A DNA stretch of 50,853 bases, taken from assembly GCA_013376995.1 (NCBI GenBank), contig JACAAZ010000026.1, forward strand, positions 1 through 50,853, given 5' to 3'. The notes beneath the pieces are model-generated. The model had not been told where the DNA came from. It saw only the letters and a program-made list of their open reading frames with translations, and ran no database searches. This document shows positions 18,310 through 27,803 of this stretch, piece after piece; position 1 is the first letter of the stretch, and each line of letters starts with the position of its first letter. This DNA is from Bacteroidota bacterium. Lineage in GTDB: Bacteria; Bacteroidota; Bacteroidia; Bacteroidales; UBA4417. Both the position numbers and the translations under genes were made by a program.

Positions 18310-19131
18310 ATGAATGTGCCTTTCAAAATCACCAGGCTGACCGGGGAATTATTGGAATCGGCAGTGGCTAACCCACCGGAACCTCACCGGCATGACCATG
18401 AGGAACTGGTCATCCTAACCGGGGGAATGCCGGTGCACCTCGTTGATTTTACCAGTACCCGGCTTGAAGCACCTATGATTATTTACATTGCCAAAGGCAA
18501 AGTACATAGTATCCATCCTGATCCAAATACCAGGGGCTGGGTGATCCGGTATACCAATGAGTTAATCCCGGAAAGCAGGTTTAACTTTTATTCAAACTTC
18601 TCCGACCAGGTCAATTTTCAACTAAACCCCGATTATTGTGCCTCTGACCTGAATGCTCTTTGTGAGATGATGCTCAAGGAATATAAGAGCCCAAAGCCTA
18701 ACTATGAAATTGTCAGGCACTTGCTTTCCGCAGTATTAGCCAGGATCGATGCCGACAGGAAACAGGATGATCAGGAATCCTCTCCGGCAGGTTCTATGTA
18801 CACAACAACTTTTAACAGTTTTCTCAAAATACTGGAAAACAACTATAAACGCCCTGAAGGGGTCGACTTTTATGCTGACAAATTGAATATGGGTTCACGT
18901 AACCTCAATCTTATCAGCCAGGCAATTTTTGGGAAGAGCATCACTGAGATCATAGAAACGCGCAAACTTATTGAAGCCCGCAGGCTTCTGCTGAATTCGG
19001 ACCTTACTGTCGCCAATATTGCTTACGAATTAGGCTATAACGAGAATTCCTATTTCACAAGGGTATTCCGGAAGAAGACAGGGGTCACCCCTACCGCTTT
19101 CCGGGAGAAGATGCAAAACATCATTTCCTGA
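18310..19131 (+). CDS. AraC-family transcriptional regulator
   Basis: 273 residues. The N-terminal cupin-like sensor has PEPHRHDHEELVIL, with three His that suit a ligand- or metal-binding pocket (about 22-150). The C-terminal AraC DNA-binding domain (about 170-270) has two helix-turn-helix motifs; LTVANIAYELGYNENSYFTR and VFRKKTGVTPTAFRE are diagnostic. It probably responds to a small molecule and may control the YceI and dioxygenase genes downstream on the same strand (121 bp away), by position only. The leader is short or absent (see promoter). Confidence 0.92.
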   Translation: MNVPFKITRLTGELLESAVANPPEPHRHDHEELVILTGGMPVHLVDFTSTRLEAPMIIYIAKGKVHSIHPDPNTRGWVIRYTNELIPESRFNFYSNFSDQVNFQLNPDYCASDLNALCEMMLKEYKSPKPNYEIVRHLLSAVLARIDADRKQDDQESSPAGSMYTTTFNSFLKILENNYKRPEGVDFYADKLNMGSRNLNLISQAIFGKSITEIIETRKLIEARRLLLNSDLTVANIAYELGYNENSYFTRVFRKKTGVTPTAFREKMQNIIS

Positions 19132-19182
19132 TTGTACCATCAGTTTTCCGAAAAGTATAACATTTACCCTGAAAAGCGGGTG

Positions 19183-19190
19183 TAATTTTG
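19183..19190 (+). promoter_or_regulatory. Putative -7 element upstream of yceI
   Basis: TAATTTTG fits TAnnTTTG, 62 bp before the YceI start. I see no clear -33 element at the usual distance, so support is moderate; it could belong to an AraC-activated promoter. Confidence 0.4.
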
Positions 19191-19252
19191 TAGCGTCAAT
19201 GAATTGGCAATACAAACTATAATTTATAATCAACAATCAAATACGTTAAACA

Positions 19253-19795
19253 ATGGAAAACAAAACTACCTGGGTAATTGATCCCGCTCATACAGAAGTA
19301 GCCTTTAAGGTAAAACATCTCATGATCACCAATGTAAAAGGCATCTTCAGTGATTTTACAGCTGCTGTTTCAACAAGTGGTGATGACTTCTCAACAGCAG
19401 ATATTAACTTCAGCCTTAAACCAGCTTCTATCAGTACAGGTAATGCTGATCGCGATGCTCATCTTAGAAGTGCTGATTTTTTTGATGTTGAAAATTACCC
19501 GGAACTTAAATTCACAGGCAGCTCCTTAAAACCAAAGAGTGACGATGAGTACGTTCTGACCGGAGACCTGACAATTAAAGGCATTTCTAAGCCGGTAAAT
19601 TTAGATGTTGAATTTGGTGGAATTGTAGCTGATCCCTGGGGAAATGAAAAAGCTGGATTCAGCATCAACGGCAAAATTAACCGCAAGGATTGGGGCCTGA
19701 ACTGGAATGCAGCACTGGAAGCAGGTGGAGTGCTTGTTGGAGAAGAAGTAAAGATCAGTGCTGATATAGAACTGTTAAAGGTAAAAGCTTCCTGA
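19253..19795 (+). CDS. YceI-family protein
   Basis: 180 residues. It opens with WVIDPAHTEVAFKVKHLMI and contains GDLTIKGISKPV and NRKDWGLNWN, all hallmarks of the YceI lipocalin-like fold that binds isoprenoid or other amphiphilic lipids. There is no signal peptide, so it is probably cytoplasmic, unlike E. coli YceI. It sits 25 bp before the dioxygenase gene and likely forms an operon with it, in a set (AraC, YceI, DODA) that is common in Bacteroidota; the shared role is not known. Confidence 0.93.
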   Translation: MENKTTWVIDPAHTEVAFKVKHLMITNVKGIFSDFTAAVSTSGDDFSTADINFSLKPASISTGNADRDAHLRSADFFDVENYPELKFTGSSLKPKSDDEYVLTGDLTIKGISKPVNLDVEFGGIVADPWGNEKAGFSINGKINRKDWGLNWNAALEAGGVLVGEEVKISADIELLKVKAS

Positions 19796-19820
19796 TCAGA
19801 AAACCAATTTCCTTACCACC

Positions 19821-20708
19821 ATGAGAAGAAAAGATTTTCTCAGATCGCTTGCAATTTTACCCTTAATCGGATACCGTATGAAACTTAATCAATTGGATTC
19901 TTTAACCGGAACACTGGAGAATACGGAAACCATGCCTGTGCTTTTTGCCGGGCATGGTAGTCCGATGAATGCCATTGAACAGAATGAATTCAGCCTCAAA
20001 TGGCAGGAGATTGGGAAAGCACTCCCCCACCCCAAAGCAATTATTTGTATTTCTGCCCATTGGGAAACCAGGGGCACATACGTTACAGCGATGGAAAAAC
20101 CACAGACCATCCATGATTTCGGGGGTTTCCCCCAGGAACTATTTAATGTGGAATACCCGGCTCCAGGCAGTCCGCAATTAGCAAGGGAAACGGCAGGAAG
20201 CCTGAGACCTGAAAAAGTCGGGCTGGATGAAAGCTGGGGACTTGATCATGGTGCTTGGAGCATTATAAAAAACATGTATCCGAAAGCTGACATACCTGTT
20301 ATCCAGTTGAGTCTCAATTATGAAAAGAGTCCTCAGCAGCATTATACACTTGCCATGCAGCTATCAGAACTTCGCAAAAAAGGAATATTAATTCTCGGTA
20401 GTGGCAATATGGTGCATAACCTTCGCCGCCTGGACTGGAATCGGCCTGAGGGTGGTTCTGATTGGGCCATGGAAGCCAATGATCTGTTTAAAAAACTGAT
20501 CATCAGAAATGATCATCAATCACTGATGGCCTATAAAGACCTGGGAAATGCCGTGCAATTATCAATTCCTACACCTGAGCATTATCTGCCATTACTTTAT
20601 GCACTTGCACTCAAAGAAAAGGATGAAGAACTCTCCTTTTTCAATGACAAAGCCGTAATGGGTAGTTTAACCATGACATCGGTCTGGATTGGGAAGGGAG
20701 CGGCGTGA
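19821..20708 (+). CDS. ygiD: DODA-type extradiol aromatic ring-opening dioxygenase
   Basis: 295 residues. LigB-type fold. The predicted metal-binding His lie in GHGSPMN, SAHWE and [15 protein letters not shown] supplies another active-site His. This matches 4,5-DOPA extradiol dioxygenase (YgiD), which opens catechol rings; the natural bacterial substrate is uncertain. The first 36 residues are extra compared with the core enzyme. They include MRRKDFL and a hydrophobic stretch and look like a remnant of a Tat-type signal, without a clear cleavage site; a later ATG could be used instead. It follows yceI at 25 bp. A 7-bp word array begins just after its stop codon. Confidence 0.88.
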   Translation: MRRKDFLRSLAILPLIGYRMKLNQLDSLTGTLENTETMPVLFAGHGSPMNAIEQNEFSLKWQEIGKALPHPKAIICISAHWETRGTYVTAMEKPQTIHDFGGFPQELFNVEYPAPGSPQLARETAGSLRPEKVGLDESWGLDHGAWSIIKNMYPKADIPVIQLSLNYEKSPQQHYTLAMQLSELRKKGILILGSGNMVHNLRRLDWNRPEGGSDWAMEANDLFKKLIIRNDHQSLMAYKDLGNAVQLSIPTPEHYLPLLYALALKEKDEELSFFNDKAVMGSLTMTSVWIGKGAA

Positions 20709-20710
20709 AG

Positions 20711-20792
20711 GTTAAAGACAAAAGACAAAAGACAAAAGACAAAAGACAAAAGACAAGAGATAAAAGACAAAAGATAAAAGACAAAAGACAAA
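20711..20792. repeat. 7-bp array of AAAAGAC words
   Basis: About eleven tandem copies of AAAAGAC with a few variants (AAGAGAT, AAAAGAT) start 2 bp after the dioxygenase stop codon. Confidence 0.9.
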
Positions 20793-21160
20793 AGAGTAGG
20801 CAGTTGGCAGTAAGCAGAATGCAGAATGCAGAATGCAGAAGGCAGTAAGCAGTTGGCAGTAAGCAGTTGGCAGTAAGCAGTTGGAAGTAAGCAGTAAGCA
20901 GAATGCAGAAGGCAGTAATCAGAAGGCAGTAAGCAGTAAGCAGAATGCAGAAGGCAGTAAGCAGAAGGCAGTAAGCAGTAAGCAGAAGGCAGTAAGCAGT
21001 TGGCAGTAAGCAGTAAGCAGAATGCTGAAGGCAATAGGCCTTAGGCAGTAAGCAGAAGGCAGAAGGCAGAAGGCAATAGGCCTTAGCAGTAAGCAGAAGG
21101 CCGTAAGCAGTAAGCAGAAGGCAGTAGGCTGAAAGCAGAAAGCAGAAAGCAGGAAAGTCA
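20793..21160. repeat. Long 7-bp array, GCAG plus a variable triplet
   Basis: About fifty 7-bp words of the form GCAGnnn, with the triplet mostly TAA, TTG, AAT or AAG, interrupted by a few GCAATAGGCCTTA-type words. A period of 7 is not a multiple of 3, so the long Leu/Tyr/Cys-rich minus-strand ORFs here are an artefact of the array, not genes. Confidence 0.92.
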
Positions 21161-21689
21161 AATGTCAAATATTAATTTCAAAAGGGATTCAATTCCAGGA
21201 ATTCATAGCCAACTAGTTCATTATTAAGTATTTATTTTGCATTTTCAAACTGCCAAATTATCTAATTATAACATTTCCTTTCAACACAAAAAAAAGGTGG
21301 CATTCTGCCACCTGGATACTGAAATTGAGATAGTACTCCGAATTTTCCCCTTTTGATAATCCAATCAGCAGGGAGCCCTCCACCATAGGTATTTTTAATT
21401 GAAGAAACTTCAATGGTTTTTTTTAAAGAACTTGTATTAATTAACTACTTGATTTTGTCCTGGTGAATAAAAAAGTTGGCAGGAGATTTAGAGGTTCAAC
21501 AAAACTTAATTAGGCAAATAAGGAACACAGGAAATTAATTATCAGCTATTTAGGAAACGAAAATAATAGGAATGTAAGCGAGCAATAAGAATAGTGTTTT
21601 TGATCATAACTGTACCAAATATACATCAATTTTATCCGAAATATTCTGCAGCTTACTAAAAATAATTAACATTTTATTTTATTGTGCGG
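21161..21689. other. Gap with two opposed terminator hairpins, possible small RNA
   Basis: At 21287-21313 the perfect hairpin AGGTGGCA-TTC-TGCCACCT has a run of A on its left, which makes it a terminator for minus-strand transcription. At 21398-21424 ATTGAAG-AAA-CTTCAAT followed by a T run makes one for the plus strand. The 85 bp between them could be a small RNA read from either strand; on the minus strand it also holds a 36-codon ORF (ATG GTG GAG GGC...). Nothing in the remaining gap is recognisable. The stretch is assigned on structure only. Confidence 0.45.
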
Positions 21690-23252
21690 CTATCGGGATG
21701 GAGTGACATGGATGCTTATTATTCCTCCCGCCCAGGCAAGGTTCAGATCAAATTCAATGTTAGATTTTATTATAACATTTGGCATCTCTTTGGGGTCTTT
21801 CCTTTTCGCAACATGGATATCAACAAGTCCTTCCTTCCCGAACGGATAATTTCTGACACCATATTCGTCAGTCAGCCTTACATCCAGCACCAGGGAATGA
21901 TTAGGAACATCAGGCCTTAATCCAAATACGTATTCAAAAAGATCTGTAATGGGAACAATCCCTGTCCAACCCACAAAATCCTTCCGGTCATTTCCTTTTA
22001 TCTTGTCTGGAGCATAATTTTCAAACAAAGTACCTGTCTGGCTGAAAACATCCACCACATTGTTCACATGGTTTCTGGCAATCTCAAAGGCCAGTGAATC
22101 GAGCCCGTATTCAGACAGGCCACGAAGAACCATATAATTGGTCGGGGCCCAGATGGATCCTTTCCAATAACCTCCTTCAGGATTGAAATCGGGCTGATCA
22201 GCAGAAAGCGTCGCTACACGGTGAGTCCTTGAAAATTCAGAAGGATTGGCCAGGTGGTCAACAAATGCATTGAGATACTCTGCAGGGATCACTCCTGAAA
22301 GCAATGCCCAGAAAGAAGCTATACTTTTCACTTTGGAGAGGCTTCCATCACTAAACCGATCATAGTAAAAAGAGCTTTTTTGATCCCACATTTTTTCATT
22401 TACAAATTGGCTTAGAACAGGAATCTCTTTTTCAAGTTCCCTGACATCATCCTGCCGATGAAGTTGATAGGCCATTTTTACCAGGATCTTTGCTGCTAAT
22501 ATCTCCTGTAATGTTATATCGATCCATGACATTTTCCCATTGCTCCACTCGAAACTATAACCAGGCTGCAGCCTGGGCTGGTTATCCATCCCGCATCCCC
22601 ATCCACTTGAATAATAGGAACCATCCGGCCATGACCTATAAGCTTTATACCATTGATAATAAGCCAACAAAGGATCGAAAACTTTACCCAGGCGGGCGGT
22701 ATCTCCGAAATTCAGGTAATACTCCCATTCAGTCCAGGGAAATAAATTCGGGCCTGTGCTGGAAACATCAAAACGCTCAAAAAAGTCTGAACCATCCGAT
22801 TCTACAATCTCCCTGCAAATGAAACCATCCTTATGCTGCTTGGCGTAGAAATTATCAAGGGTTTGCTGAAAATCAAATGCGCGGGAACCATAACGGCCAA
22901 ACATCATCATAAAATGTGAATCCCACATGAAAATATGACCATTAAAAGCCGGATCGATAAAAGGAGAAATGAAACCAGAGCGCGGAGCAGGCTTGTGAAG
23001 ATTTTTAAACGCCAGTTCCCAGGCCTTCCAGTAACATTTCAGGACATCCGGCCTGGCAGGCCATTCTGGCTGGGGCAACTCATTCTTGATATCTGAAAAT
23101 ACCGGTATCGCAGTGCTGTCAGCAATTCTATGCAGGAAAACATTATTCTTTACATGAGGATTTTCAACATGGGTATCAAAATAGGGCTGAGAAACCACAG
23201 AATAATTTATCAGCAGTACAATTGCTGAAATGAGATATAAACACCTGGTCAT
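21690..23252 (-). CDS. GH63/trehalase-like glycoside hydrolase
   Basis: 520 residues with a signal peptide ending at about VVSQP. The catalytic (alpha/alpha)6 barrel shows HIFMWDSHFMMMFGRYG, GPNLFPWTEWEYY, WSNGKMSWIDITLQEI, GGYWKGSIWAPTNYMVLRGL and FENYAPD. These match GH63/MGH1-like and GH37-like inverting alpha-glycosidases; the Asp of WDS and the Glu of FENY are the likely catalytic pair. Exported to the periplasm, probably to trim an alpha-gluco- or manno-oligosaccharide. No SusC/SusD genes are nearby, so it is not in a standard polysaccharide utilisation locus. A TATCTTTA-like element (23272-23279) may be its promoter. Confidence 0.82.
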   Translation of the reverse strand: MTRCLYLISAIVLLINYSVVSQPYFDTHVENPHVKNNVFLHRIADSTAIPVFSDIKNELPQPEWPARPDVLKCYWKAWELAFKNLHKPAPRSGFISPFIDPAFNGHIFMWDSHFMMMFGRYGSRAFDFQQTLDNFYAKQHKDGFICREIVESDGSDFFERFDVSSTGPNLFPWTEWEYYLNFGDTARLGKVFDPLLAYYQWYKAYRSWPDGSYYSSGWGCGMDNQPRLQPGYSFEWSNGKMSWIDITLQEILAAKILVKMAYQLHRQDDVRELEKEIPVLSQFVNEKMWDQKSSFYYDRFSDGSLSKVKSIASFWALLSGVIPAEYLNAFVDHLANPSEFSRTHRVATLSADQPDFNPEGGYWKGSIWAPTNYMVLRGLSEYGLDSLAFEIARNHVNNVVDVFSQTGTLFENYAPDKIKGNDRKDFVGWTGIVPITDLFEYVFGLRPDVPNHSLVLDVRLTDEYGVRNYPFGKEGLVDIHVAKRKDPKEMPNVIIKSNIEFDLNLAWAGGIISIHVTPSR

Positions 23253-23307
23253 GGCTGAGTTGTTAATTCCTCAGTAAAGATAAGGATCAGCAACAAATTG
23301 TTTAGAG

Positions 23308-24036
23308 TTACAACCTATAAAGTAAAGACAGGTTTAAGCCTGCAGAATACAGGTATCCTTTGATAGGTGTATTCGTCATTGATGTGATAAATCGCTGGTA
23401 TTCAGGCTCAACCCGCAATCCCAGTTGTTGTCCAATCCTGTATTCAATACCAGCCGACCCTGCTACCGAGAAAGCAATGTTATGAAAATAGGTTCTTGTT
23501 GTATTAATGGAAATGCTTGAAGTGCCATCTTCATAACCAATGAATGATTTCTTCCTGTTGGTTAGCAAAATATTGGTTTCAATTCCAGCTGAAATAAAGA
23601 ATTTTAACTTGCCATAAAGAAGGCAATAATCAATTTTAGCAGGGATAATCATGTAGAGAAAAGCTTCATTTTGCCGGAATGATACGGGAATCGGGGTATC
23701 CACATAAAGACTGTCCTGGTAAACCAGATCTGAACTCCTGCCATTGTATCCGTAATTGGAAAACAATAAACCGGAACGGATAGAAAGCCTTGAATTTAAG
23801 TCCAAAATCCCTGCAATCCCGGTTCTAAAGCTAATTTTTGGGATTTCATTATTATTCCGGAAGGAAATAAGTGAGGATCCATTTGAATCGGTTGATTTCA
23901 GTGATCTGTAACAATAATTGGGAGAGAATTGAATTCCCAGTCGCAACTTTCCTGGAAGGTGATTCTTAACCTCCTGGCAAAAAGATGTCATCGGAATAAA
24001 AGCCAGGAGGATAATGGTAAACAAAGTTCTTTTCAC
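23308..24036 (-). CDS. Outer-membrane beta-barrel protein (PorT-like)
   Basis: 242 residues with a signal peptide (ends TSFCQ). Alternating hydrophobic strands with glycine/aromatic turns (RLGIQFSPNYCYRSLK, GSAGIEYRIGQQLGLRVEPEYQ) and a terminal aromatic strand (LYSAGLNLSLLYRL) fit an eight-strand barrel of the PorT-like/outer-membrane-beta-barrel domain group. Function unknown. It lies 55 bp upstream of the GH63-like gene on the same strand and may share a transcript with it. Confidence 0.75.
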   Translation of the reverse strand: MKRTLFTIILLAFIPMTSFCQEVKNHLPGKLRLGIQFSPNYCYRSLKSTDSNGSSLISFRNNNEIPKISFRTGIAGILDLNSRLSIRSGLLFSNYGYNGRSSDLVYQDSLYVDTPIPVSFRQNEAFLYMIIPAKIDYCLLYGKLKFFISAGIETNILLTNRKKSFIGYEDGTSSISINTTRTYFHNIAFSVAGSAGIEYRIGQQLGLRVEPEYQRFITSMTNTPIKGYLYSAGLNLSLLYRL

Positions 24037-24256
24037 AGTAAATAAGGATTAACAATATAACCTGAGAATCAATTTGATCAAGACATCAAATCCTTTTGAC
24101 CAATTAAATATACTTATTGCTGTTTGACAACGATATAGACACCTCTGATTAATTGAAAGTTGCATCCAGTTACAATATTTATTTCCGAATCAATCGCACA
24201 ATTATTCAGAAAGGCTAAAAGTTAACAATTGCTATCTTACTGCATGCAACTGTGAC

Positions 24257-24811
24257 TCAGAACTCATGATGGAACCCTATTGAAAAAGCAACCGGCATCA
24301 TGCTTACAGTTCCTACTTCCGGGTCATCCTTCATCTTTTGGACCTGGTCATAAAAAGCCTTGCCCTGTATGGGAATATTCAGATCGAAATCGAATCCGTT
24401 TGCCTTCTTTCTCCCAAACATAAATTCAAGTCCAAGACCAGGTGTAAATCCTGTGAACATCTTATCATACTTAGTCGTACCGGTGACTTTCGTAACCCGG
24501 TTCACGCCATACATCAGCTTAATATTGGGCCGGAATACCGATTTGCTTGTTTCAGGGACAATGTGGAAAGTGGCACCCATATTCCAGGCAAAACCCACCA
24601 GTTGAATTCCGGCTGACCCAAACACAGAAACATAAGGCCAGGGCATGATAACTGCCATTTTCACCCCGAAAATACCACCATAGTCAAGCCCAACGCCAGT
24701 ACCAAAATCAAAATTGTGCTTTGTAATAGTGGCCTGGGCATGGGAAGATTGGTTCAAACAGGTTAACAGTAAAATAGCAACAAGAATAGGAAAAACGGAT
24801 TTCTGAAACAT
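24257..24811 (-). CDS. Outer-membrane beta-barrel protein, unknown function
   Basis: 184 residues. The signal peptide ends at HAQ. The rest is glycine-rich alternating strands (FGTGVGLDYGGIFGVKMAV, GFTPGLGLEFMFGRKKANGF) ending VAFSIGFHHEF, consistent with a small outer-membrane barrel. I do not recognise a named family. It is separated from its neighbours by about 220 bp (24037-24256, nothing recognisable) and 46 bp. Confidence 0.65.
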   Translation of the reverse strand: MFQKSVFPILVAILLLTCLNQSSHAQATITKHNFDFGTGVGLDYGGIFGVKMAVIMPWPYVSVFGSAGIQLVGFAWNMGATFHIVPETSKSVFRPNIKLMYGVNRVTKVTGTTKYDKMFTGFTPGLGLEFMFGRKKANGFDFDLNIPIQGKAFYDQVQKMKDDPEVGTVSMMPVAFSIGFHHEF

Positions 24812-24857
24812 TACAATAGAATTTAGCTTGGTTTATAAATTGCACTCCCGTTAATAC

Positions 24858-25484
24858 TTAAATTGTAACCTGGAACCTTAAAATTGTTTTTAGCTTTTCA
24901 GCAGGCGTCCTTCTTGCATCTGATAAATATATCTCTCTATGAACCATGGTTTTGCGAACATACTTTTGTTCGGCAGCAAATTCTTCCATCATCCTGAAAC
25001 TAGCTGGTTCATTATCGTAGCTTCCCCGGTGGAGCATCTGGATACTTGGTCCATCCGTTATTGTCTCAAAGGACGCAAGTTCCAGTAAAGGGTGAGGTTT
25101 TTTCTTTTTGGTCCTTTCAATGATGATATTGGCAAAATCATGAGTCACAAAATCCGGTTGCCTGATCATCAGGTTGAAAACCAGTTCGTCCTTATCAACT
25201 TTACCGGCATAATTCATCCTGCCTCGTTCACTGAGGTCCCAAACTCCTTCAAGGGGATATACCTTGAATTCAGTATAGCCTTCGGGAGCAATCCCTGCTT
25301 TGGGGCTCATTTTGACAGCATAGGAAAGAGAGTACAGAACGGCAATAAAATCTGCAAATGCAGGATCGTTCGGATTCCCTGATCCCCTGATGCTAAAAAA
25401 CTTAAATGATGGAACATCCACAAAAACAGGCCTGGTTCCAGGCAAGTAAAGATTCTTTTCTGATTTGGAAATATCAAAAGTCAT
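24858..25484 (-). CDS. GyrI-like small-molecule-binding domain protein
   Basis: 208 residues from the ATG at 25484 (MTFDISKSEKN). The open frame reaches further upstream to 25640, but that part overlaps the kinase gene, so I rejected it. PSFKFFSIRGSGNPND, GIAPEGYTEFKVYPLEGVWDLSE and MVHREIYLSDARRTPAEKLKTILRF match the GyrI-like/YdhE family of two-domain ligand-binding proteins, related to the effector domain of some regulators. No DNA-binding part is present. It follows the hybrid kinase by 13 bp and is likely translated from the same message. Ligand unknown. Confidence 0.82.
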   Translation of the reverse strand: MTFDISKSEKNLYLPGTRPVFVDVPSFKFFSIRGSGNPNDPAFADFIAVLYSLSYAVKMSPKAGIAPEGYTEFKVYPLEGVWDLSERGRMNYAGKVDKDELVFNLMIRQPDFVTHDFANIIIERTKKKKPHPLLELASFETITDGPSIQMLHRGSYDNEPASFRMMEEFAAEQKYVRKTMVHREIYLSDARRTPAEKLKTILRFQVTI

Positions 25485-25497
25485 AATGAATGCTCTC

Positions 25498-27195
25498 CTA
25501 TATATTTTTATATCTATTAACGAGAGTAATAAGTTTAGAACGGTTAATTGGTTTGGCAATATAATCATTGCATCCTGCTGAGATCGCCTTGTCCCTGTCA
25601 CCAGTAAGCCCGTAGGCAGTTTGGGCAATGATAGCAACATTCATGTTAAATGTCCTTATCTGTCGGGTTGCTTCATATCCATCCATAAGCGGCATTTTGA
25701 TATCCATAAATATAATTCCGATATCTGGCCGATTCCGGCATGCTTCAACGGCGTCCTTGCCATTGGTAACTTTGATTACTTCTTTACATAAGTCCTGGAG
25801 TGACGTTTCAATAAGGATCTCTGAATATTTATCGTCTTCAGCGATCAGAACCACCAAATTATCTTTAGCAGTATCTGTTTGAGCTATATCATGAGTTTCA
25901 TTAACCGGAACCGGTATATCCTTATTCTGAATTTGTTGATACGGGATTGTAAAATAGAAATTTGATCCCATACCTAATTTACTTTCGAGCCAGATCTTTC
26001 CACCTAATAACTCCACATGCGATTTTATAATTGACAAACCAAGGCCAGCGCCCTGACGGGCCATTTTATCAGTTATGTCCGCCTGGATGAATCGCTCAAA
26101 GATTACATCCTGCCTCCCTGCGGCTATACCAGTACCCGTATCACAGACAAAGAATTCAAGTAAATCTCCTTTCTTCTTATATCCAAAACGAATAGATCCC
26201 TGGTCGGTATAATTGTATGCATTCTTAACAAGATTAAGTAGGATCGCATATACCTTTTCCCGATCAGTCCTTACCATGCAAAAAGGATAAGTCAGACCGG
26301 TTTCAAACTTAAGTTCAATACCTTTCGCATCAAGTTGCGGCTTGAAGAAGTTATAGTTATACTCTAGAACTTCATTAATATTAATAGCCTGGTAATGCAC
26401 CTCCATGAGACCTGATTCAATTTTGGATATATCAACGAGGTTATTGATCAGGTTAAGCATGCGTTCGCCACTTTTTTGGATTATGTTGATATATGTTTGC
26501 TGTTCTTCACCAGTGAGGTTGGGCTTCTTAAGCAATTCTGAAAAACCAAGTATCCCGTTCATTGGAGTCCTGATCTCATGACTCATATTTGCCAGGAAGG
26601 CTGATTTGAGTTTATCTGATTCCTCGGCTTTTTCTTTTTGCTTGCGATAAAATTTGAGTGCCAAATTCAACAAAATGATACTAATAAATAGATCGATCAG
26701 CGCCCCAAAATATAAATCAAGTAAACGTGTAGACTCATCCTTATATCTGCCAAAGATTCCGGGTTCCAAATATTCTATAATAAAAAGTATGGTTACATTA
26801 AGAAATACTGCCAATGTAAATATCAGCTTGGTCCAACGTTTAAAAAAGATGATGATAAACGATTCGATTACAATAAAAAGATATAAGATGGGCCCATAGG
26901 AACCATAATTTATAAACCATTGGAAATTAAGCAATACCAGCATAAGAATCATAATGATATACTTAGACATCATGTATTTTCGCTGGGTCCAACTGTATAT
27001 ATAGATGGGTGTAAAGATTATCGTAGGAATCAGGGTAGAAATGATAGTGAATAATCCCAGACCCAGAATAATGTTTATCAGAGTTCCAAGTATTCCCATG
27101 CTTGCTGAGAAGAAACTGAGTACAAGAACCATGTAATTATTAAACCCGATTTCGTCTGGTTTATTGAAAAAATATCTGCTGATTTTCTTTAGCAT
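25498..27195 (-). CDS. Hybrid sensor histidine kinase with C-terminal receiver
   Basis: 565 residues. The first 180 hold about six membrane segments without a large periplasmic domain, so the signal is likely sensed in or near the membrane. HisKA follows with the phospho-accepting H206 in SHEIRTPMNG, then HATPase_c (NLVKNAYNYTDQGSI as N-box, CDTGTGIA as G1-box, GAGLGLSI as G2-box), then a CheY-like receiver with LIAEDD, the Asp of FMDIKMP and the Lys of AKPINR. No output domain is present, so phosphate must pass to another regulator outside the window or act in a relay. First gene of a pair with the GyrI-like protein. Confidence 0.92.
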   Translation of the reverse strand: MLKKISRYFFNKPDEIGFNNYMVLVLSFFSASMGILGTLINIILGLGLFTIISTLIPTIIFTPIYIYSWTQRKYMMSKYIIMILMLVLLNFQWFINYGSYGPILYLFIVIESFIIIFFKRWTKLIFTLAVFLNVTILFIIEYLEPGIFGRYKDESTRLLDLYFGALIDLFISIILLNLALKFYRKQKEKAEESDKLKSAFLANMSHEIRTPMNGILGFSELLKKPNLTGEEQQTYINIIQKSGERMLNLINNLVDISKIESGLMEVHYQAININEVLEYNYNFFKPQLDAKGIELKFETGLTYPFCMVRTDREKVYAILLNLVKNAYNYTDQGSIRFGYKKKGDLLEFFVCDTGTGIAAGRQDVIFERFIQADITDKMARQGAGLGLSIIKSHVELLGGKIWLESKLGMGSNFYFTIPYQQIQNKDIPVPVNETHDIAQTDTAKDNLVVLIAEDDKYSEILIETSLQDLCKEVIKVTNGKDAVEACRNRPDIGIIFMDIKMPLMDGYEATRQIRTFNMNVAIIAQTAYGLTGDRDKAISAGCNDYIAKPINRSKLITLVNRYKNI

Positions 27196-27261
27196 GGGTA
27201 AGATGAATTATAAAATATGGACATATGCAATCTTCTCTTCTAACTAATAAAGCATTGCATG

Positions 27262-27792
27262 CTATTTCTTCTTCCTCAGCCCTTCCCATTTTTCGCTGAC
27301 CTTCTCTTCTCCATCAAAATATCTTATCCTCGTTTTGCTATCATATAACTCAAATTGGGGAATGATATTCACTTTCCCTGTATCAGGGTAATCGGAAACA
27401 TCCAATCCAAGGAATGTCCTGACATCCAGGTATGTACAAGGCTTGCTGGTATGGTTGAAAAACTGGTGAGCCCCGCTATCCCCAAATTCAAAAAAGATAA
27501 TGTCACCTGTCTCTAATACTTCAAGGCCTTCAGGCGTCCTGGCAGTCATACTCCCTGAAACCACCATCATCATTTCTTCAGCATTCCGGTGTGAATGATA
27601 GGGAAAAGAGTATTGACCCGGTTTCAGCAGGCGCATATCGAAGAGGAGGTTGCGGGCACCGGCGCTCATGGAGAGCCGTGGAATAGCAGTTTGAATAAGG
27701 AATGGGGAAACCATCTTGGGATCATCCTGGAATTCCCGATCCTTGTTTTTAAATACAGTTGGCATATTTTGTTTATTAAAGTCCGGATTCAA
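27262..27792 (-). CDS. Cupin-domain protein
   Basis: 176 residues. One cupin with metal motif 1 as YHSHRNAEEMMMVVSGSMTARTPEGLEVLE and motif 2 in GDSGAHQFFNHTS. The His/His/Glu/His set is intact, so it probably binds a metal. The N-terminal segment (DPKMVSPFLIQTAIPRLS) and overall form match uncharacterised Bacteroidota cupins; substrate unknown. It starts 11 bp after the acyltransferase gene on the same strand, so the two are probably one operon. Confidence 0.85.
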   Translation of the reverse strand: MNPDFNKQNMPTVFKNKDREFQDDPKMVSPFLIQTAIPRLSMSAGARNLLFDMRLLKPGQYSFPYHSHRNAEEMMMVVSGSMTARTPEGLEVLETGDIIFFEFGDSGAHQFFNHTSKPCTYLDVRTFLGLDVSDYPDTGKVNIIPQFELYDSKTRIRYFDGEEKVSEKWEGLRKKK

Positions 27793-27803
27793 AATCGGTC
27801 ATC

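Noticed and set aside
20711-21160. CRISPR array
   Set aside because: Units are 7 bp with no spacers, and there are no cas genes in the window.
20597-21168. Long minus-strand ORFs rich in Leu, Tyr and Cys ([15 protein letters not shown])
   Set aside because: They are produced by the 7-bp array, which has no stops in several frames; the amino-acid pattern repeats every 7 residues exactly as the DNA does.
25485-25640. Longer start for the GyrI-like gene
   Set aside because: The extension overlaps the 3' end of the kinase coding region and has no domain; the ATG at 25484 is 13 bp after that gene and begins the family's usual N-terminus.
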